DNA from: Pseudomonas poae
GTDB lineage: Bacteria; Pseudomonadota; Gammaproteobacteria; Pseudomonadales; Pseudomonadaceae
Direction: 5' to 3'
DNA length: 64,000 bases
Assembly (NCBI GenBank): GCA_028869255.1
Contig: CP110972.1
Coordinates: forward strand, 4,903,001 to 4,967,000
In this document: piece by piece, positions 27,814 to 38,409 of the stretch
Position numbering within the stretch: the stretch's first letter is position 1
Layout of the letters: each line of letters opens with the position of its first letter
The notes under the pieces: generated by a model
Databases searched by the model: none
Told to the model about the DNA's origin: nothing
The model's input: the letters and a program-made list of their open reading frames with translations, nothing else
Program-made: the position numbers and the translations under genes

Positions 27814-28344
27814 TTATTGAAGTTGCCGCCACATCACTCGTCGAAACCGCGAGCCGCCCTCGTCTTCTACCCGCGCAAATACGCTCTCCAGCACCGTGCG
27901 CGATTGGCCGCTCAGCCCCACAGCCGTCACCCGATACACCGCGGCCGGGGTTTGCGGCGGCAAATGTGCGAGCCCCACGCCAAGCCCCAGAGATTGCACA
28001 CCGTAAAGACCGCCTTTCAGGGCAACCCAAGTCACACCCGAGACCGGGTTGAACCCGGCGCCCATCACCGACAACGCCTCCCCCGGCGGCGCACAGCTGG
28101 CAATCGACCGGCACAACGGCAACGCCGCAGCGCCCTGCGTTACCCTCGCCTCGCCCAGCCTCACGCCACTTTCAGCCTGTTGAAATGACTGGTTGCGATG
28201 CCACAGGCTGGCGGCGACCTTTTGTTGCGTCACAGCCCCTTGCATCGACGACAAGCCGACCAGCGATAACAACAGCAGAAACACCAGGCTGATCAGTAGG
28301 GCCATGCCCGCCTGCCGCGCATACAAACCTTCGCAACGCTGCAT
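27814..28344 (-). CDS. pilX: Type IV pilus minor pilin PilX
   Basis: The 176-residue protein has the PilX N-terminal pattern: ARQAGMALLISLVFLLLLSLVGLSSMQGA, where Gly-Met marks the leader cleavage and the usual Glu5 is replaced, followed by AASLWHRNQSFQQAESGVRLGEA, the conserved PilX/PilW neighbour motif. Two cysteines (LCRSIASC) lie in the globular part. It is placed between pilW and pilE with 7- and 11-base gaps. Confidence 0.88.
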   Translation of the reverse strand: MQRCEGLYARQAGMALLISLVFLLLLSLVGLSSMQGAVTQQKVAASLWHRNQSFQQAESGVRLGEARVTQGAAALPLCRSIASCAPPGEALSVMGAGFNPVSGVTWVALKGGLYGVQSLGLGVGLAHLPPQTPAAVYRVTAVGLSGQSRTVLESVFARVEDEGGSRFRRVMWRQLQ

Positions 28345-28351
28345 GCTCGCC

Positions 28352-29041
28352 CTACCCCAGCCGGTTTCGCAGCGCCGCCACGACGCTGTAGGTTTGGTCT
28401 TTTACCCGGCCTGTGGGGTCTTGCAGCGTCATCCGGATGCGCACACTGCGTATCAACGACGCGTCGGCCGGGCTTGCGTCGTAGCGCGCCACCCGCGTCG
28501 ATGCAGGCGTGGCGGCCACGCCGAAGCTGATGTCAAAACTCTGCACGTTATCGACCAGCACCGCCTTGGCCGGCGCTGCCGGCGTGCTGACCTTTAACTG
28601 GCCCGCCTCGAAGGTGTAGGTGAGCTGGCGTATTGCAAACCGGGTCTGGCCAGGCGCCGGTACCGGGGAATTTGCGGTGTAGGCATGGGCGGTACTTGTG
28701 CAGTCCGACAGCACTGTCCAGTCAGGCTTGCCGCCGCCAGGGTCAGGTGTGATAAGCGTCAGCGACCTGGAGCCGCCCCCGGCATTCCACGCGACAGGCC
28801 GATCAAAGGCCGGCGGGGCGTTCTCGATAAAGGCCGTGGCCAAACAGCCAAACATGCCCGCCTGGCGTATATCCTGAATCAACTTGCCCAAGGCAAACCG
28901 CGCATCATCCTGAAGCAGCATCGCCGCCTGCTGGCTGGCGTGGGTCATCCGCGAGCTGATCGCCACCTGGCTGGCGCCCAGTACCAGCACCAGCCCGACG
29001 GCCAGGGCCAGCAGTAACTCGATCAGGCTGAAACCTCTCAT
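28352..29041 (-). CDS. pilW: Type IV pilus minor pilin PilW
   Basis: The 229-residue protein begins with the leader MRG and FSLIELLLALAVGLVLVLGASQVA, the N-methylation site and Glu5 of minor pilins. The conserved RFALGKLIQDIRQAGMFGC segment of PilW follows at about residues 48-66. The start overlaps the pilV stop (ATGA), so the series is one operon. Confidence 0.9.
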   Translation of the reverse strand: MRGFSLIELLLALAVGLVLVLGASQVAISSRMTHASQQAAMLLQDDARFALGKLIQDIRQAGMFGCLATAFIENAPPAFDRPVAWNAGGGSRSLTLITPDPGGGKPDWTVLSDCTSTAHAYTANSPVPAPGQTRFAIRQLTYTFEAGQLKVSTPAAPAKAVLVDNVQSFDISFGVAATPASTRVARYDASPADASLIRSVRIRMTLQDPTGRVKDQTYSVVAALRNRLG

Positions 29042-29535
29042 TGCACCTCCCCTTGCTCGTCACTGATGCGGCTGGTGAGGGTGAACGTTTCCCGGGCGCC
29101 CGCAGCATTCGTGCCACGCTGATCATCCCAGCTGATGCTGACAGTCACCTCCTCCGCGCTGATCACCACCGAACCGTCGGCACTCTCCCCGGCAAAGCCA
29201 CGAATATTGGCTTCGAAATCATGCAGGTCGAGGTCACGCACGCTGGCGCCGAGACTGCTGGCCGGGGCACGCGCACTTCGACGCCATGTGTAGTCGGCGC
29301 CGGAATTGGCGCGAATCCGGTCGAGCATGTCGTAGGCAATGAAACTGGCCTGGCTGGTCATCCTTGAGCTGTCGGTGTACTTGAGGGCATTGAGCTGAAT
29401 CACCGCCGCGCCCAGCAGGCCGATGGCGAGAATCAGCACCGCCACCAGCACTTCGATCAGCGTCATACCGGTCTGGGCCCTAGGCAATACAGGGGGGAAA
29501 CAAGTGTTCAGGCAGGCAAGCATTACCGTCGTCAT
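29038..29535 (-). CDS. pilV: Type IV pilus minor pilin PilV
   Basis: Minor pilin with a mature N terminus MTLIEVLVAVLILAIGLLGAAVIQ after Gly, Glu5 present, and the PilV-type DSSRMTSQASFIAYDMLDRIRANS segment. The start is uncertain: I chose the ATG of MTTVMLACLN, giving a rather long leader of about 23 residues; a later ATG and a longer frame are possible, and no clear ribosome site is visible. First gene of the minor-pilin operon and divergent from fimT. Confidence 0.82.
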   Translation of the reverse strand: MTTVMLACLNTCFPPVLPRAQTGMTLIEVLVAVLILAIGLLGAAVIQLNALKYTDSSRMTSQASFIAYDMLDRIRANSGADYTWRRSARAPASSLGASVRDLDLHDFEANIRGFAGESADGSVVISAEEVTVSISWDDQRGTNAAGARETFTLTSRISDEQGEVQ

Positions 29536-29727
29536 CCGTGTCGAGGGCCGAAAAAAGCAGGTAAACCCTGCTGTGCGGCCCAAGACTAACGCCGGTTTTC
29601 GGCCCGCGCTGCTCCCGGAACAAAGGGTAATACTTTGGACATAAAGGCCATCATCCAGCGCCGTTACCGAGGCGCTATACCTAGGACTGCACCCATACGC
29701 TCAACCGCGTCCACGGAGGGACGGTCC

Positions 29728-30306
29728 ATGCAACAACGTGGTTTCACTTTGATTGAACTGCTCATCGGGCTGGTCCTGAGTGGCGTCCTGGCGCACCTGG
29801 CAGTGCCCAACTTCAAGAGTTTGCTGGAATCCCATCAACGACAAAACGCCGCCCAATCGCTGGCAAATGGGCTGCGTTATGCACGCACGCAAGCGATCGC
29901 ACACAACCGGGGCGTAGTCATTCAGGCGCTGGACGATGACTGGAGTCAGGGTTGGCGGGTAATACTGGATGTAAGCGGGCGCGGCCAGTTGGACGATAAC
30001 AATCCCGTGCTGCTGGAGCGCCAGGACAGCGGGCGCGTTGCAATGGTGGGCAACGGGCCGGTGAAGAGCCTGGTGCGCTTCAGCGGGTTGGGCGAACCGG
30101 TATTTTCAGGCGGGGGGTTTCGGGCCGGCACGGTGCATGTGTGCGCGGACCAAGCGCAAAGCCTGTATCAAATCGTGCTGGCGCCGAGCGGGCGTATCAG
30201 CCTGCGCAGCGACAGAGCCGAGCAGGCGCTGTGCCGGAGCTACTCCGGCACCCTGGCACTCAAAGCAGCGAGCGAACACGCAGCTCCTTGGGCATGGAGA
30301 AGGTGA
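29728..30306 (+). CDS. fimT: GspH/FimT-type minor pseudopilin
   Basis: The 192-residue protein starts [27 protein letters not shown], a class III signal with Glu5, and has the GspH/FimT domain ([27 protein letters not shown]). GGAGGG lies eight bases upstream of the ATG; the frame extends further but the leader fixes the start. It stands divergent from pilV. In P. aeruginosa two such genes (fimT, fimU) occur; only one is here. Its last 47 bases overlap the convergent ispH. Confidence 0.85.
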   Translation: MQQRGFTLIELLIGLVLSGVLAHLAVPNFKSLLESHQRQNAAQSLANGLRYARTQAIAHNRGVVIQALDDDWSQGWRVILDVSGRGQLDDNNPVLLERQDSGRVAMVGNGPVKSLVRFSGLGEPVFSGGGFRAGTVHVCADQAQSLYQIVLAPSGRISLRSDRAEQALCRSYSGTLALKAASEHAAPWAWRR

Positions 30307-31207
30307 TGTTCTCTTCACGCCCGGCCAGCTCATCGGCGCCGGTAGCACCCCAGGCGTGCAACTGCTGGATAACACCACGCACCAGCACTTCAGGGGCCGA
30401 AGCGCCCGCCGTGATGCCGATACGCTCAACGCCATCGAACCAGCTGCGTTGCATGTCTTCGGCACCGTCAATCAGGTACGCCGGTGTCGCCATGCGTTCA
30501 GCCAACTCGCGCAGGCGGTTGGAGTTGGAACTGTTGGGGCTACCAACCACCAGCACCACATCGCACTCATCAGCCAACTGCTTGACGGCATCCTGGCGGT
30601 TTTGGGTGGCATAGCAGATGTCGTCCTTGCGCGGCCCACCGATGGCCGGGAAACGGCTGCGCAGCGCGTCGATCACGCGACTGGTGTCGTCCATGGACAA
30701 CGTGGTCTGGGTCACGAACGCCAAGCGCTCGGGGTTGTGTACCTGCAGGTTGGCGACGTCTTTTTCGTCTTCCACCAGGTAGATCGCGCCGCCGTTGCTG
30801 GCGTCGTACTGGCCCATGGTGCCTTCGACTTCCGGGTGGCCGGCATGGCCGATGAGGATGCACTCGCGGCCGTCGCGGCTATAGCGTGCGACTTCGATAT
30901 GCACTTTGGTGACCAGCGGGCAGGTGGCGTCGAAGACTTTCAGGCCACGGCCTGCCGCTTCGGTACGCACTGCCTGGGAAACCCCGTGGGCGCTGAAGAT
31001 GACGATCACGTCGTCCGGCACCTGATCCAGTTCTTCGACAAAGATGGCGCCACGCGCACGCAGGTCTTCGACCACGAACTTGTTGTGGACGACTTCATGG
31101 CGTACATAAATCGGCGGCCCGAAGACTTCCAGGGCGCGATTGACGATTTCGATCGCCCGGTCCACGCCGGCGCAGAAGCCACGGGGGTTGGCGAGTTTGA
31201 TTTGCAT
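30260..31207 (-). CDS. ispH: 4-hydroxy-3-methylbut-2-enyl diphosphate reductase IspH (LytB)
   Basis: Iron-sulfur enzyme of the last step of the MEP isoprenoid pathway, giving IPP and DMAPP. The 315-residue protein shows the three cluster cysteines in [29 protein letters not shown] and the later [11 protein letters not shown], and the substrate motif [13 protein letters not shown]. It is the last gene of the ileS-lspA-fkpB-ispH run, with a REPIN inserted before it. Confidence 0.97.
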   Translation of the reverse strand: MQIKLANPRGFCAGVDRAIEIVNRALEVFGPPIYVRHEVVHNKFVVEDLRARGAIFVEELDQVPDDVIVIFSAHGVSQAVRTEAAGRGLKVFDATCPLVTKVHIEVARYSRDGRECILIGHAGHPEVEGTMGQYDASNGGAIYLVEDEKDVANLQVHNPERLAFVTQTTLSMDDTSRVIDALRSRFPAIGGPRKDDICYATQNRQDAVKQLADECDVVLVVGSPNSSNSNRLRELAERMATPAYLIDGAEDMQRSWFDGVERIGITAGASAPEVLVRGVIQQLHAWGATGADELAGREENITFSMPKELRVRSLL

Positions 31208-31245
31208 GCTGTGCCTCGTGTCTTGCTCGGCAAGAAATTGGATCT

Positions 31246-31332
31246 TGTGGGAGCTGGCTTGCCTGCGATGCGAACGACCCGGTGTATCAGCTACACCGGG
31301 GTGATGCTATCGCAGGCAAGCCAGCTCCCACA
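31246..31332. repeat. REPIN between fkpB and ispH
   Basis: Inverted REP pair: TGTGGGAGCTGGCTTGCCTG at the left and CAGGCAAGCCAGCTCCCACA at the right match perfectly. An internal GGTGTA...TACACC hairpin lies in the middle. It occupies the gap between two co-oriented genes. Confidence 0.85.
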
Positions 31333-31365
31333 CAAGCCTGCTCTCACAGGAGCCGGTTTCGGTGA

Positions 31366-31818
31366 TCAGAGCGCTTTAACGTCGATGATTTCAACGTCAA
31401 ACGTCAAGGTTTTACCGGCCAACGGGTGGTTGAAGTCGATGGTCACTTGCGCGTCATCGAAGGTTTTGACCACACCGGGCAATTCGGTATTCGCCGCATC
31501 GTTGAAGATCACCAGCAGGCCCTCCGACAGGTCCATGTCCTGGAACTGCGAACGCGGGATGATCTGCACGTTCTGCGGGTTGGGCTGGCCAAAGGCGTTT
31601 TCCGGCAGGATCTGCAGGGTGCGCTTGTCACCGGCCTTGAAGCCGAACAGGGCCGCTTCAAAACCCGGCAGCAGGTTGCCGTCGCCGACCTTGAAGGTCG
31701 CCGGCGCTTTGTCGAACGTGCTGTCGACCGTGTCGCCATTCTCCAGGCGCAATGCGAAATGCAAAGTGACTTCCGTGTTCTGGCCGATGCGTTGCTCAGC
31801 CAATACCTGATCAGTCAT
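31366..31818 (-). CDS. fkpB: FKBP-type peptidyl-prolyl cis-trans isomerase FkpB (SlpA)
   Basis: Prolyl isomerase and chaperone of the SlyD/SlpA type. The 150-residue protein contains VTLHFALRLENGDTVDSTF, NLLPGFEAALFGFKAGDKRTL and DFNHPLAGKTLTFDVEI, the hallmark FKBP and insert-in-flap segments. ATG gives [12 protein letters not shown]. It overlaps lspA by eight bases, its standard neighbour. Confidence 0.93.
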   Translation of the reverse strand: MTDQVLAEQRIGQNTEVTLHFALRLENGDTVDSTFDKAPATFKVGDGNLLPGFEAALFGFKAGDKRTLQILPENAFGQPNPQNVQIIPRSQFQDMDLSEGLLVIFNDAANTELPGVVKTFDDAQVTIDFNHPLAGKTLTFDVEIIDVKAL

Positions 31819-32323
31819 TGACGGTCTCTCCGGTTTTCTTGCTTTTGAACATGTCCAACGCCAGCATGATTGCGCCGACGGTGATGGCGCTGTCGGCAAA
31901 GTTGAACGCCGGGAAGTACCAGCGGTTCTGCCAATGCACCAGAATGAAGTCGATCACATGGCCCAGGGCGATGCGGTCGTACAGGTTGCCCAGCGCGCCG
32001 CCCAGCACCAGAGCCAGGGCGATGGCCAGCCAGGTGTCATCACGGCCCAGGCGCTTGAGCCACACCACCAGCACCGCGCTGACCACCACGGCGATCAGGG
32101 CGAACAGCCAGCGCTGCCAGCCGCCGCTGTCCGCCAGGAAGCTGAACGCCGCGCCGGTGTTGTAGGCCAGGGTCCAGCTGAAGTAGTCAGGAATGACCAC
32201 GATCTGCTGGAACATTTCCAGGGAGCCCTCGAAGTGAGCCTTGCTGACCTGGTCGATGACCAGAACCAGCAAGCTCAAGACGAGCCAGCCCAGACGTCCG
32301 AAACGGCCGGCGGCATTAGGCAT
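31811..32323 (-). CDS. lspA: Lipoprotein signal peptidase LspA
   Basis: Inner-membrane aspartic peptidase that removes signal peptides of prolipoproteins, such as BamD in this window. The 170-residue protein has four membrane spans, the [14 protein letters not shown] segment and both catalytic aspartates: [11 protein letters not shown] and [14 protein letters not shown]. It overlaps ileS by eight bases. ATG chosen at MPNAAGRFG. Confidence 0.96.
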   Translation of the reverse strand: MPNAAGRFGRLGWLVLSLLVLVIDQVSKAHFEGSLEMFQQIVVIPDYFSWTLAYNTGAAFSFLADSGGWQRWLFALIAVVVSAVLVVWLKRLGRDDTWLAIALALVLGGALGNLYDRIALGHVIDFILVHWQNRWYFPAFNFADSAITVGAIMLALDMFKSKKTGETVND

Positions 32324-35147
32324 AGTGGCGAACCTCGCCATCACCGCTGATGTTGTCGACGCAACGACCGCAGATTTCCGGATGCTCAGGGTTCACGCCG
32401 ACGTCTTCACGGCAGTGCCAGCAACGGGCGCACTTGGCGAAGGCCGACTTGACCACTTTGAGCTTAAGGCCGGGCACTTCGGTCGCGACCGCGTCCGCCG
32501 GGGCCTGGGCAAACGGCGCCAGGCTCGCGGTGGAGGTGATCAGCACGAAGCGCAGTTCGTTGCTCAGCTTGGCCAGGTCGGCGGTCAGGCCATCCTCGGC
32601 AAACAGGGTGACTTCGGCTTGCAGGTTGCCACCAACGGCCTTGGCCGCACGTTGCACTTCCAGCTCCTTGTTCACCGCAACTTTGACGGCCATCACGCCT
32701 TCCCAGTACTCGCGGCCCAGCTCGAAGTCGGCTGGCAGTTCGGTCAGCCCTTCGTACCAGGTGTTGAGCATCACGGATTCGTTACGTTCGCCCGGCAGGT
32801 ACTCCCACAGCTCATCGGCGGTGAAGGCCAGGATCGGCGCGATCCAGCGCACCAGCGCTTCCGAGATGTGGTACAGCGCGGTCTGCGCCGAGCGGCGCGC
32901 CGTGCTGTTGGCCGCAGTGGTGTACTGGCGGTCCTTGATGATGTCGAGGTAGAAACCACCCAGCTCCTGCACGCAGAAGTTGTGGATCTTCGAGTACACG
33001 TTCCAGAAGCGGTATTCGCCGTAGTGTTCCTGCAACTCGCGCTGCAGCAACAGGGTACGGTCCACGGCCCAACGGTCCAGGGCGAGCATGTCCTCGGCCG
33101 GCAGGATGTCGGTGGCCGGGTTGAAACCGGTCAGGTTCGACAGCAGGAAGCGTGCGGTATTTCGGATGCGGCGGTAGGCATCGGCGCTACGAGCCAGGAT
33201 CTGGTCGGAGACGGCGATCTCGCCCGAGTAGTCGGTGGAAGCGACCCACAGACGCATGATGTCGGCGCCCAAAGTGTCGTTGATCTTTTTCGGCTCGATC
33301 ACGTTCTTCAGCGACTTGGACATCTTGCGGCCCGTCTCGTCGACGGTGAAGCCGTGGGTCAGCAACTCGCGGTACGGCGCGTGGTTGTCGATGGCGCAAC
33401 CGGTCAGCAAGGAGGAGTGGAACCAGCCACGGTGCTGGTCCGAGCCTTCCAGGTACAGGTCGGCACGCGGGCCGGTCTCGTGGCCCATCGGGTGCGAACC
33501 GCGCAGCACGTGCCAGTGGGTGGTGCCCGAGTCGAACCACACGTCGAGGGTGTCACTGATCTTGTCGTACAGCGGCGCTTCGTCGCCCAACAGTTCGGCG
33601 GCGTCCAGCTTGAACCAGGCTTCAATGCCTTCCTGTTCAACACGCTGGGCCACTTCTTCCATCAGTTCAACGGTGCGTGGGTGCAGCTCGCCGCTTTCCT
33701 TATTAAGGAAAAACGGGATCGGCACGCCCCAGTTGCGCTGGCGGGAGATGCACCAGTCCGGGCGGTTGGCGATCATCGAGTGCAGGCGCGCCTGGCCCCA
33801 GGCCGGCACGAACTGGGTGTCTTCGATGGCTTTGAGCGAGCGCACACGCAGGGTGTCGCCGCTGGTTGGCTCTTTGTCCATGCCGATAAACCACTGCGCA
33901 GTGGCGCGGTAGATCAGCGGGGTCTTGTGGCGCCAGCAGTGCATGTAGCTGTGCTTGATGGTTTCGGTGTGCAGCAGCGAACCGACTTCACGCAGCTTGT
34001 CGATGATCGGCTCGTTGGCCTTGAAGATGAACTGGCCGCCGAAGAACTCCAGCGACGGCGCGTACACGCCATTGCTCTGCACCGGGTTGAGGATGTCGTC
34101 GTTGACCATGCCGTAGGCTTTGCAAGTCACGAAGTCGTCCACGCCGTAGGCTGGCGCGGAGTGAACCACACCGGTGCCCGAACCCAGCTCGACGTAGTCA
34201 GCCAGGTAAACCGGCGACAGACGGTCGTAGAACGGGTGACGGAAGTTGATCAGCTCCAGCGCCGTGCCGGTGGTGGTGGCGATCACCGAACCTTGCAGCT
34301 CGTAACGTTCAAGGCAGGCTTCAACCATTTCTTCAGCGAGTACCAGCAGGCGATCACCGACGTCCACCAGGGCGTAGGTGAATTCCGGGTGCACGTTGAG
34401 CGCCTGGTTGGCCGGGATGGTCCACGGGGTGGTGGTCCAGATCACGATGGCTGCCGGCTTGCTCAGGTTTGCCAGGCCAAAGGCCTCGGCCAGCTTGGCG
34501 TCGTCGGCGATCGGGAAGGCGACGTCGATGGTCGAGGACTTTTTCTCTTCGTACTCGACCTCCGCTTCAGCCAGGGCCGAACCGCAGTCGAAGCACCAGT
34601 TCACGGGCTTGAGGCCCTTGAACACAAAACCGCCCTTGACGATTTCGGCCAAGGCACGGATTTCACCGGCCTCGTTCTTGAAGTTCATGGTCTTGTACGG
34701 GTTGTCCCACTCGCCGAGCACACCCAGGCGGATGAATTCGGACTTTTGCCCTTCGATCTGCTCGGTAGCGTAGGCACGGCACAGTTCGCGGGTTTTATCC
34801 GCGCTCAGGTTCTTGCCGTAGGTCACTTCGACTTTGTGTTCGATGGGCAGGCCGTGGCAGTCCCAACCCGGGACATACGGCGCGTCGAAGCCCGACAGGG
34901 TCTTCGAGCGAAGGATCATGTCCTTGAGAATCTTGTTCAGCGCATGACCGATGTGAATCGTGCCGTTGGCATAAGGAGGGCCGTCGTGCAGGACGAACTT
35001 CGGACGATCCTTGCCAATTTCGCGCAACTTTCCGTACAGGCCAATACTGTCCCAGCGCTGCAGGATCTGCGGTTCGCGCTGTGGCAGGCCGGCCTTCATT
35101 GGGAAGGCGGTGTCCGGAAGGTTTAGCGTGGCTTTATAGTCGGTCAT
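32316..35147 (-). CDS. ileS: Isoleucyl-tRNA synthetase
   Basis: Class I synthetase charging tRNA-Ile. The 943-residue protein has the HIGH motif in [18 protein letters not shown], a large editing domain, the [11 protein letters not shown] loop, and the C-terminal zinc site CARCWHC plus CGRCVDN. It is of the bacterial IleS1 (mupirocin-sensitive) layout. It lies between ribF (14-base gap) and lspA (overlap), the usual pseudomonad operon. Confidence 0.98.
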   Translation of the reverse strand: MTDYKATLNLPDTAFPMKAGLPQREPQILQRWDSIGLYGKLREIGKDRPKFVLHDGPPYANGTIHIGHALNKILKDMILRSKTLSGFDAPYVPGWDCHGLPIEHKVEVTYGKNLSADKTRELCRAYATEQIEGQKSEFIRLGVLGEWDNPYKTMNFKNEAGEIRALAEIVKGGFVFKGLKPVNWCFDCGSALAEAEVEYEEKKSSTIDVAFPIADDAKLAEAFGLANLSKPAAIVIWTTTPWTIPANQALNVHPEFTYALVDVGDRLLVLAEEMVEACLERYELQGSVIATTTGTALELINFRHPFYDRLSPVYLADYVELGSGTGVVHSAPAYGVDDFVTCKAYGMVNDDILNPVQSNGVYAPSLEFFGGQFIFKANEPIIDKLREVGSLLHTETIKHSYMHCWRHKTPLIYRATAQWFIGMDKEPTSGDTLRVRSLKAIEDTQFVPAWGQARLHSMIANRPDWCISRQRNWGVPIPFFLNKESGELHPRTVELMEEVAQRVEQEGIEAWFKLDAAELLGDEAPLYDKISDTLDVWFDSGTTHWHVLRGSHPMGHETGPRADLYLEGSDQHRGWFHSSLLTGCAIDNHAPYRELLTHGFTVDETGRKMSKSLKNVIEPKKINDTLGADIMRLWVASTDYSGEIAVSDQILARSADAYRRIRNTARFLLSNLTGFNPATDILPAEDMLALDRWAVDRTLLLQRELQEHYGEYRFWNVYSKIHNFCVQELGGFYLDIIKDRQYTTAANSTARRSAQTALYHISEALVRWIAPILAFTADELWEYLPGERNESVMLNTWYEGLTELPADFELGREYWEGVMAVKVAVNKELEVQRAAKAVGGNLQAEVTLFAEDGLTADLAKLSNELRFVLITSTASLAPFAQAPADAVATEVPGLKLKVVKSAFAKCARCWHCREDVGVNPEHPEICGRCVDNISGDGEVRHYA

Positions 35148-35161
35148 TTAAGGCTCTTCGG

Positions 35162-36100
35162 TTAGCGATGGGCGCTAGGTGCGGCTAGTGCACGGGCGGC
35201 GGCGACATCCGCATTGATCGCCGTTTTCAACGCCTCAAGGGAGGCGAAACGCTGCTCTTCACGCAGCTTCTGGTGGAATACCACCGTCAAACGCCGGTCA
35301 TACAGATCACCGGCAAAATCCAACAAATGAACTTCCAGGTGGGCCTTGCCATCACCTGCAACCGTGGGCCTGACGCCTATGTTGGCGACTCCCGGCCACG
35401 ATTGGCCGTCGATGTCGACGCTCACCAGGTAAACCCCGGTCAGCGGCACACGACGGCGCTTGAGTTGCACGTTGGCGGTTGGCGTGCCCAGTTGGCGCGC
35501 CAGCTTCTGGCCGTGCAGTACCCGCCCGGCAATGCGGAACGGGCGGCCGAGCAACCGCTCGGCCAAGGCGAAGTCGGCAGCGGCCAGGGCGTTACGCACC
35601 TGGGTACTGCTCACACGCAGGCCGTCCAGTTCGACGGTTTGCGCGGCTTCGACGGTAAAACCCTGGGTGATACCGGCGTGCTGCAGGAAATCGAAATCAC
35701 CGACGCGGTCGCACCCGAAACGGAAGTCGTCACCGACCTCCAGGTGCTGCACGCCCAGGCCATCGACGAGGATACGGTCAACGAACTCGGCGGCGCTGAG
35801 GCTTTGCAAACGCTGATTGAAGGCCAGGCAGAGGACGCGGTCCACACCTTCTTCGGCCAGCAGTTGCAGCTTGTCGCGCAGGCGGGCCAGGCGCGCCGGC
35901 GCCGTTTCCGGAGTGAAGTATTCCCGCGGCTGTGGCTCAAAAATCACCACGCAGCTGGGCACGCCCAACTCGACTGCACGCTCGCGCAGCCGGGCCAGGA
36001 TAGCCTGGTGGCCACGGTGAACACCGTCAAAGTTGCCAATAGTGGCGACGCAGCCCCGATGCTGGGGGCGCAGGTTGTGGAGACCTCGAACCAGCTGCAT
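35162..36100 (-). CDS. ribF: Bifunctional riboflavin kinase / FAD synthetase RibF
   Basis: Converts riboflavin to FMN and then FAD. The 312-residue protein has the N-terminal nucleotidyl-transferase domain (CVATIGNFDGVHRGHQAIL; later VSSTQVRNALA) and the C-terminal riboflavin kinase domain (LGTPTANVQLKRRRVPLTGVYLV). ATG at MQLVRGLHNLRP gives the family length; a 25-residue extension upstream was rejected. First gene before ileS and 119 bases after murJ. Confidence 0.96.
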   Translation of the reverse strand: MQLVRGLHNLRPQHRGCVATIGNFDGVHRGHQAILARLRERAVELGVPSCVVIFEPQPREYFTPETAPARLARLRDKLQLLAEEGVDRVLCLAFNQRLQSLSAAEFVDRILVDGLGVQHLEVGDDFRFGCDRVGDFDFLQHAGITQGFTVEAAQTVELDGLRVSSTQVRNALAAADFALAERLLGRPFRIAGRVLHGQKLARQLGTPTANVQLKRRRVPLTGVYLVSVDIDGQSWPGVANIGVRPTVAGDGKAHLEVHLLDFAGDLYDRRLTVVFHQKLREEQRFASLEALKTAINADVAAARALAAPSAHR

Positions 36101-36219
36101 AACGCGCTTCTTGCTCATAAAGTGGTCGATTATAACCACACCCGGCCCCGGACGACAGGCAACAGCGCAGCCCAAATGGATCGAATCGATAAAACACCCG
36201 TTTTATCGCGGCAAACTCT

Positions 36220-37758
36220 CTAGTTCAGTGACTTGCGGTTGAAATCCCGCAGGCGGAAGCCCTGCAGCAGCAACATCCCGAAGTACACCACCACACCGGC
36301 GACTACCAGCACGCCCAGACGCATGAAGCGCTCCAGCATATGGCCTTCGCTCCAGGCGGGCATAACGTGCATCAGGCCCAGCAGCACCGCCGACATCACC
36401 GCCACCGCCACCAGCAGCTTGAGCGCAAACAGGCCCCAGCCCGGCTGCGGCTGGAACATCTGTTGTTTGCGCAGTTGATAGAACAGCAGGCCGGCGTTGA
36501 TGCAGGCCCCGGCGCTAATGGCCAGGGCCAGGCCGGCATGGGCCAGCGGGCCGATAAACACCAGGTTGAGCAGTTGCGTGACGATCAGCGTGAAGATCGC
36601 GATCTTGACCGGCGTGCGGATGTTTTGCTGGGCGTAGAAGCCTGGCGCCAGCACTTTGATCACGATGATCCCGAGCAGGCCGACAGAATACGCGACCAGC
36701 GCGTGCTGGGTCATTAGTGCGTCATGCGCGTCAAATTGGCCGTACTGGAACAGCGAAACCGTTAACGGCTCGGCCAGAATCCCTAGCGCCAGGGAACACG
36801 GCAGCACCAGCACAAAGCACAGGCGCAGGCCCCAATCGAGGATGCGCGAGTACTCCTGGCGGTCCTTGCTCGCGTAGGTACGCGCCAGGGTCGGCAGCAA
36901 AATCGTGCCGAGGGCCACGCCGAGCACACCGGACGGCAATTCCATCAGGCGATCGGCGTAGTACATCCACGACACCGAACCGGACACCAGCAATGAGGCA
37001 AACGCGGTGTTGATGATCAGGGAGATCTGGCTCACCGAGACCCCAAGGATCGCCGGCAGCATATTGCGCATCACGCGCCATACGCCGGTGTCCTTGAGGT
37101 TGAGACGCGGCAGTACGAGCATGCCGATCTTTTTCAGGTGCGGCAATTGATAGAGCAACTGCGCCAGGCCACCGGCCAATACCGCCCAGCCCAGGGCCAT
37201 CACGGGCGGATCGAAGTACGGCGTGAGGAACAACGCGAAAATAATCATGCTGACGTTCAGCAGGGTCGGCACAAACGCCGGCACCGAGAAGCGGTTCCAG
37301 GTGTTGAGGATCGCTCCGGCAAGGGATGAAAGGGAAATCAGCAATATATAAGGAAAGGTCACGCGCAGCAGATCGGTGGTCAGCGCGAATTTTTCCGGTG
37401 TATTGGCGAAACCGGGCGCGGTGGCCCAGATCACCCAGGGCGCGGCGAGCATGCCGAGCACAGTCACCAGCATCAGCACCAGGGTCAACAGGCCCGAGAC
37501 GTAGGCAATAAAGGTACGGGTCGCCTCTTCGCCTTGCTGGGTCTTGTACTCGGCCAGGATCGGCACGAAGGCTTGGGAAAACGCGCCCTCAGCGAAGATA
37601 CGCCGCAACAGATTGGGCAGTTTGAAGGCAATAAAGAACGCATCCGTGGCCATGCTGGCGCCAAAAATGCGCGCCAGCAGGGTGTCTCGCACAAACCCCA
37701 ATACCCGGGAGATCATCGTGATAGAGCTGACGGCAGCCAACGATTTGAGCAGATTCAT
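36220..37758 (-). CDS. murJ: Lipid II flippase MurJ (MviN)
   Basis: MOP-superfamily inner-membrane protein of 512 residues with 14 predicted spans that flips lipid II for peptidoglycan synthesis. Start [30 protein letters not shown] carries the conserved Arg residues of the MurJ cavity, followed by [29 protein letters not shown], a strongly conserved stretch. It is divergent from rpsT, as in P. aeruginosa. Confidence 0.96.
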   Translation of the reverse strand: MNLLKSLAAVSSITMISRVLGFVRDTLLARIFGASMATDAFFIAFKLPNLLRRIFAEGAFSQAFVPILAEYKTQQGEEATRTFIAYVSGLLTLVLMLVTVLGMLAAPWVIWATAPGFANTPEKFALTTDLLRVTFPYILLISLSSLAGAILNTWNRFSVPAFVPTLLNVSMIIFALFLTPYFDPPVMALGWAVLAGGLAQLLYQLPHLKKIGMLVLPRLNLKDTGVWRVMRNMLPAILGVSVSQISLIINTAFASLLVSGSVSWMYYADRLMELPSGVLGVALGTILLPTLARTYASKDRQEYSRILDWGLRLCFVLVLPCSLALGILAEPLTVSLFQYGQFDAHDALMTQHALVAYSVGLLGIIVIKVLAPGFYAQQNIRTPVKIAIFTLIVTQLLNLVFIGPLAHAGLALAISAGACINAGLLFYQLRKQQMFQPQPGWGLFALKLLVAVAVMSAVLLGLMHVMPAWSEGHMLERFMRLGVLVVAGVVVYFGMLLLQGFRLRDFNRKSLN

Positions 37759-37929
37759 TGAAAGAGTTTGCGCCTATAGGTAAAGAGCAGGCGAACTGTG
37801 CGCCTACTTATGCGATACTGCGCGCCTGCAACAGCACAGAGCCAAAGCTCGCGAGTTTACAGGTCAAGCGCCGGAAATAAATCACCCGCCTCTTCAGATC
37901 GACCACTCAGCAGTTCGCATCAGCCGCCC

Positions 37930-37958
37930 TTGACAACCCATCAAGTCATCGGCATGAT
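37930..37958 (+). promoter_or_regulatory. Sigma-70 promoter of rpsT
   Basis: TTGACA, 17-base spacer, CATGAT, placing the start about 45 bases before the rpsT GTG codon. The rest of the 253-bp murJ-rpsT gap has nothing else that I can identify. Confidence 0.65.
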
Positions 37959-38011
37959 TCGCGGCCTATTTTGTTTGCTATTTCCTAAAAAGTCTTTCGA
38001 GGAGCTCGACG

Positions 38012-38290
38012 GTGGCCAACACACCTTCCGCCAAAAAACGTGCAAAACAGGCTGAGAAGCGTCGCAGCCACAACGCCAGCCTGCGTTCCATGGTTCGTAC
38101 CTACATCAAGAATGTAGTTAAAGCCATCGACACCAAAGACGCTGAAAAAGCCCAAGCTGCTTACGTTCTGGCCGTGCCAGTTATCGACCGTATGGCCGAT
38201 AAAGGCATCATCCACAAGAACAAGGCCGCTCGTCATAAGAGCCGCCTGAATGGCCACATCAAGGCTCTGAGCGTCGCTGCTGCAGCCTAA
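38012..38290 (+). CDS. rpsT: 30S ribosomal protein S20
   Basis: Primary binder of 16S rRNA in the small subunit. The 92-residue protein is very basic ([19 protein letters not shown]), with the typical alpha-helical pattern and Ala-rich C terminus. The start codon is GTG with GAGGAG upstream; a rare start codon is typical for S20, where it limits translation for autoregulation in E. coli. Confidence 0.97.
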   Translation: MANTPSAKKRAKQAEKRRSHNASLRSMVRTYIKNVVKAIDTKDAEKAQAAYVLAVPVIDRMADKGIIHKNKAARHKSRLNGHIKALSVAAAA

Positions 38291-38334
38291 GTGGTAACAA
38301 CTGACTCGCAGCCCAGGTCGCGTAACAGTTAAGA

Positions 38335-38367
38335 AATGCCCCGTACCGAAAGGTCCGGGGCATTTTT
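38335..38367 (+). terminator. Intrinsic terminator of rpsT
   Basis: Stem AATGCCCCG / CGGGGCATT with a loop of twelve bases, followed by TTTG TTT. Confidence 0.8.
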
Positions 38368-38409
38368 GTTTGCCCACAAAAAACCCCTTTTATCTGTGAG
38401 CGGGCTTCT

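Noticed and set aside
32241..35126. A 961-codon open frame antisense to ileS
   Set aside because: High-GC codon bias keeps the opposite frame open; the translation is low-complexity with no motif, while the other strand is a perfect IleS.
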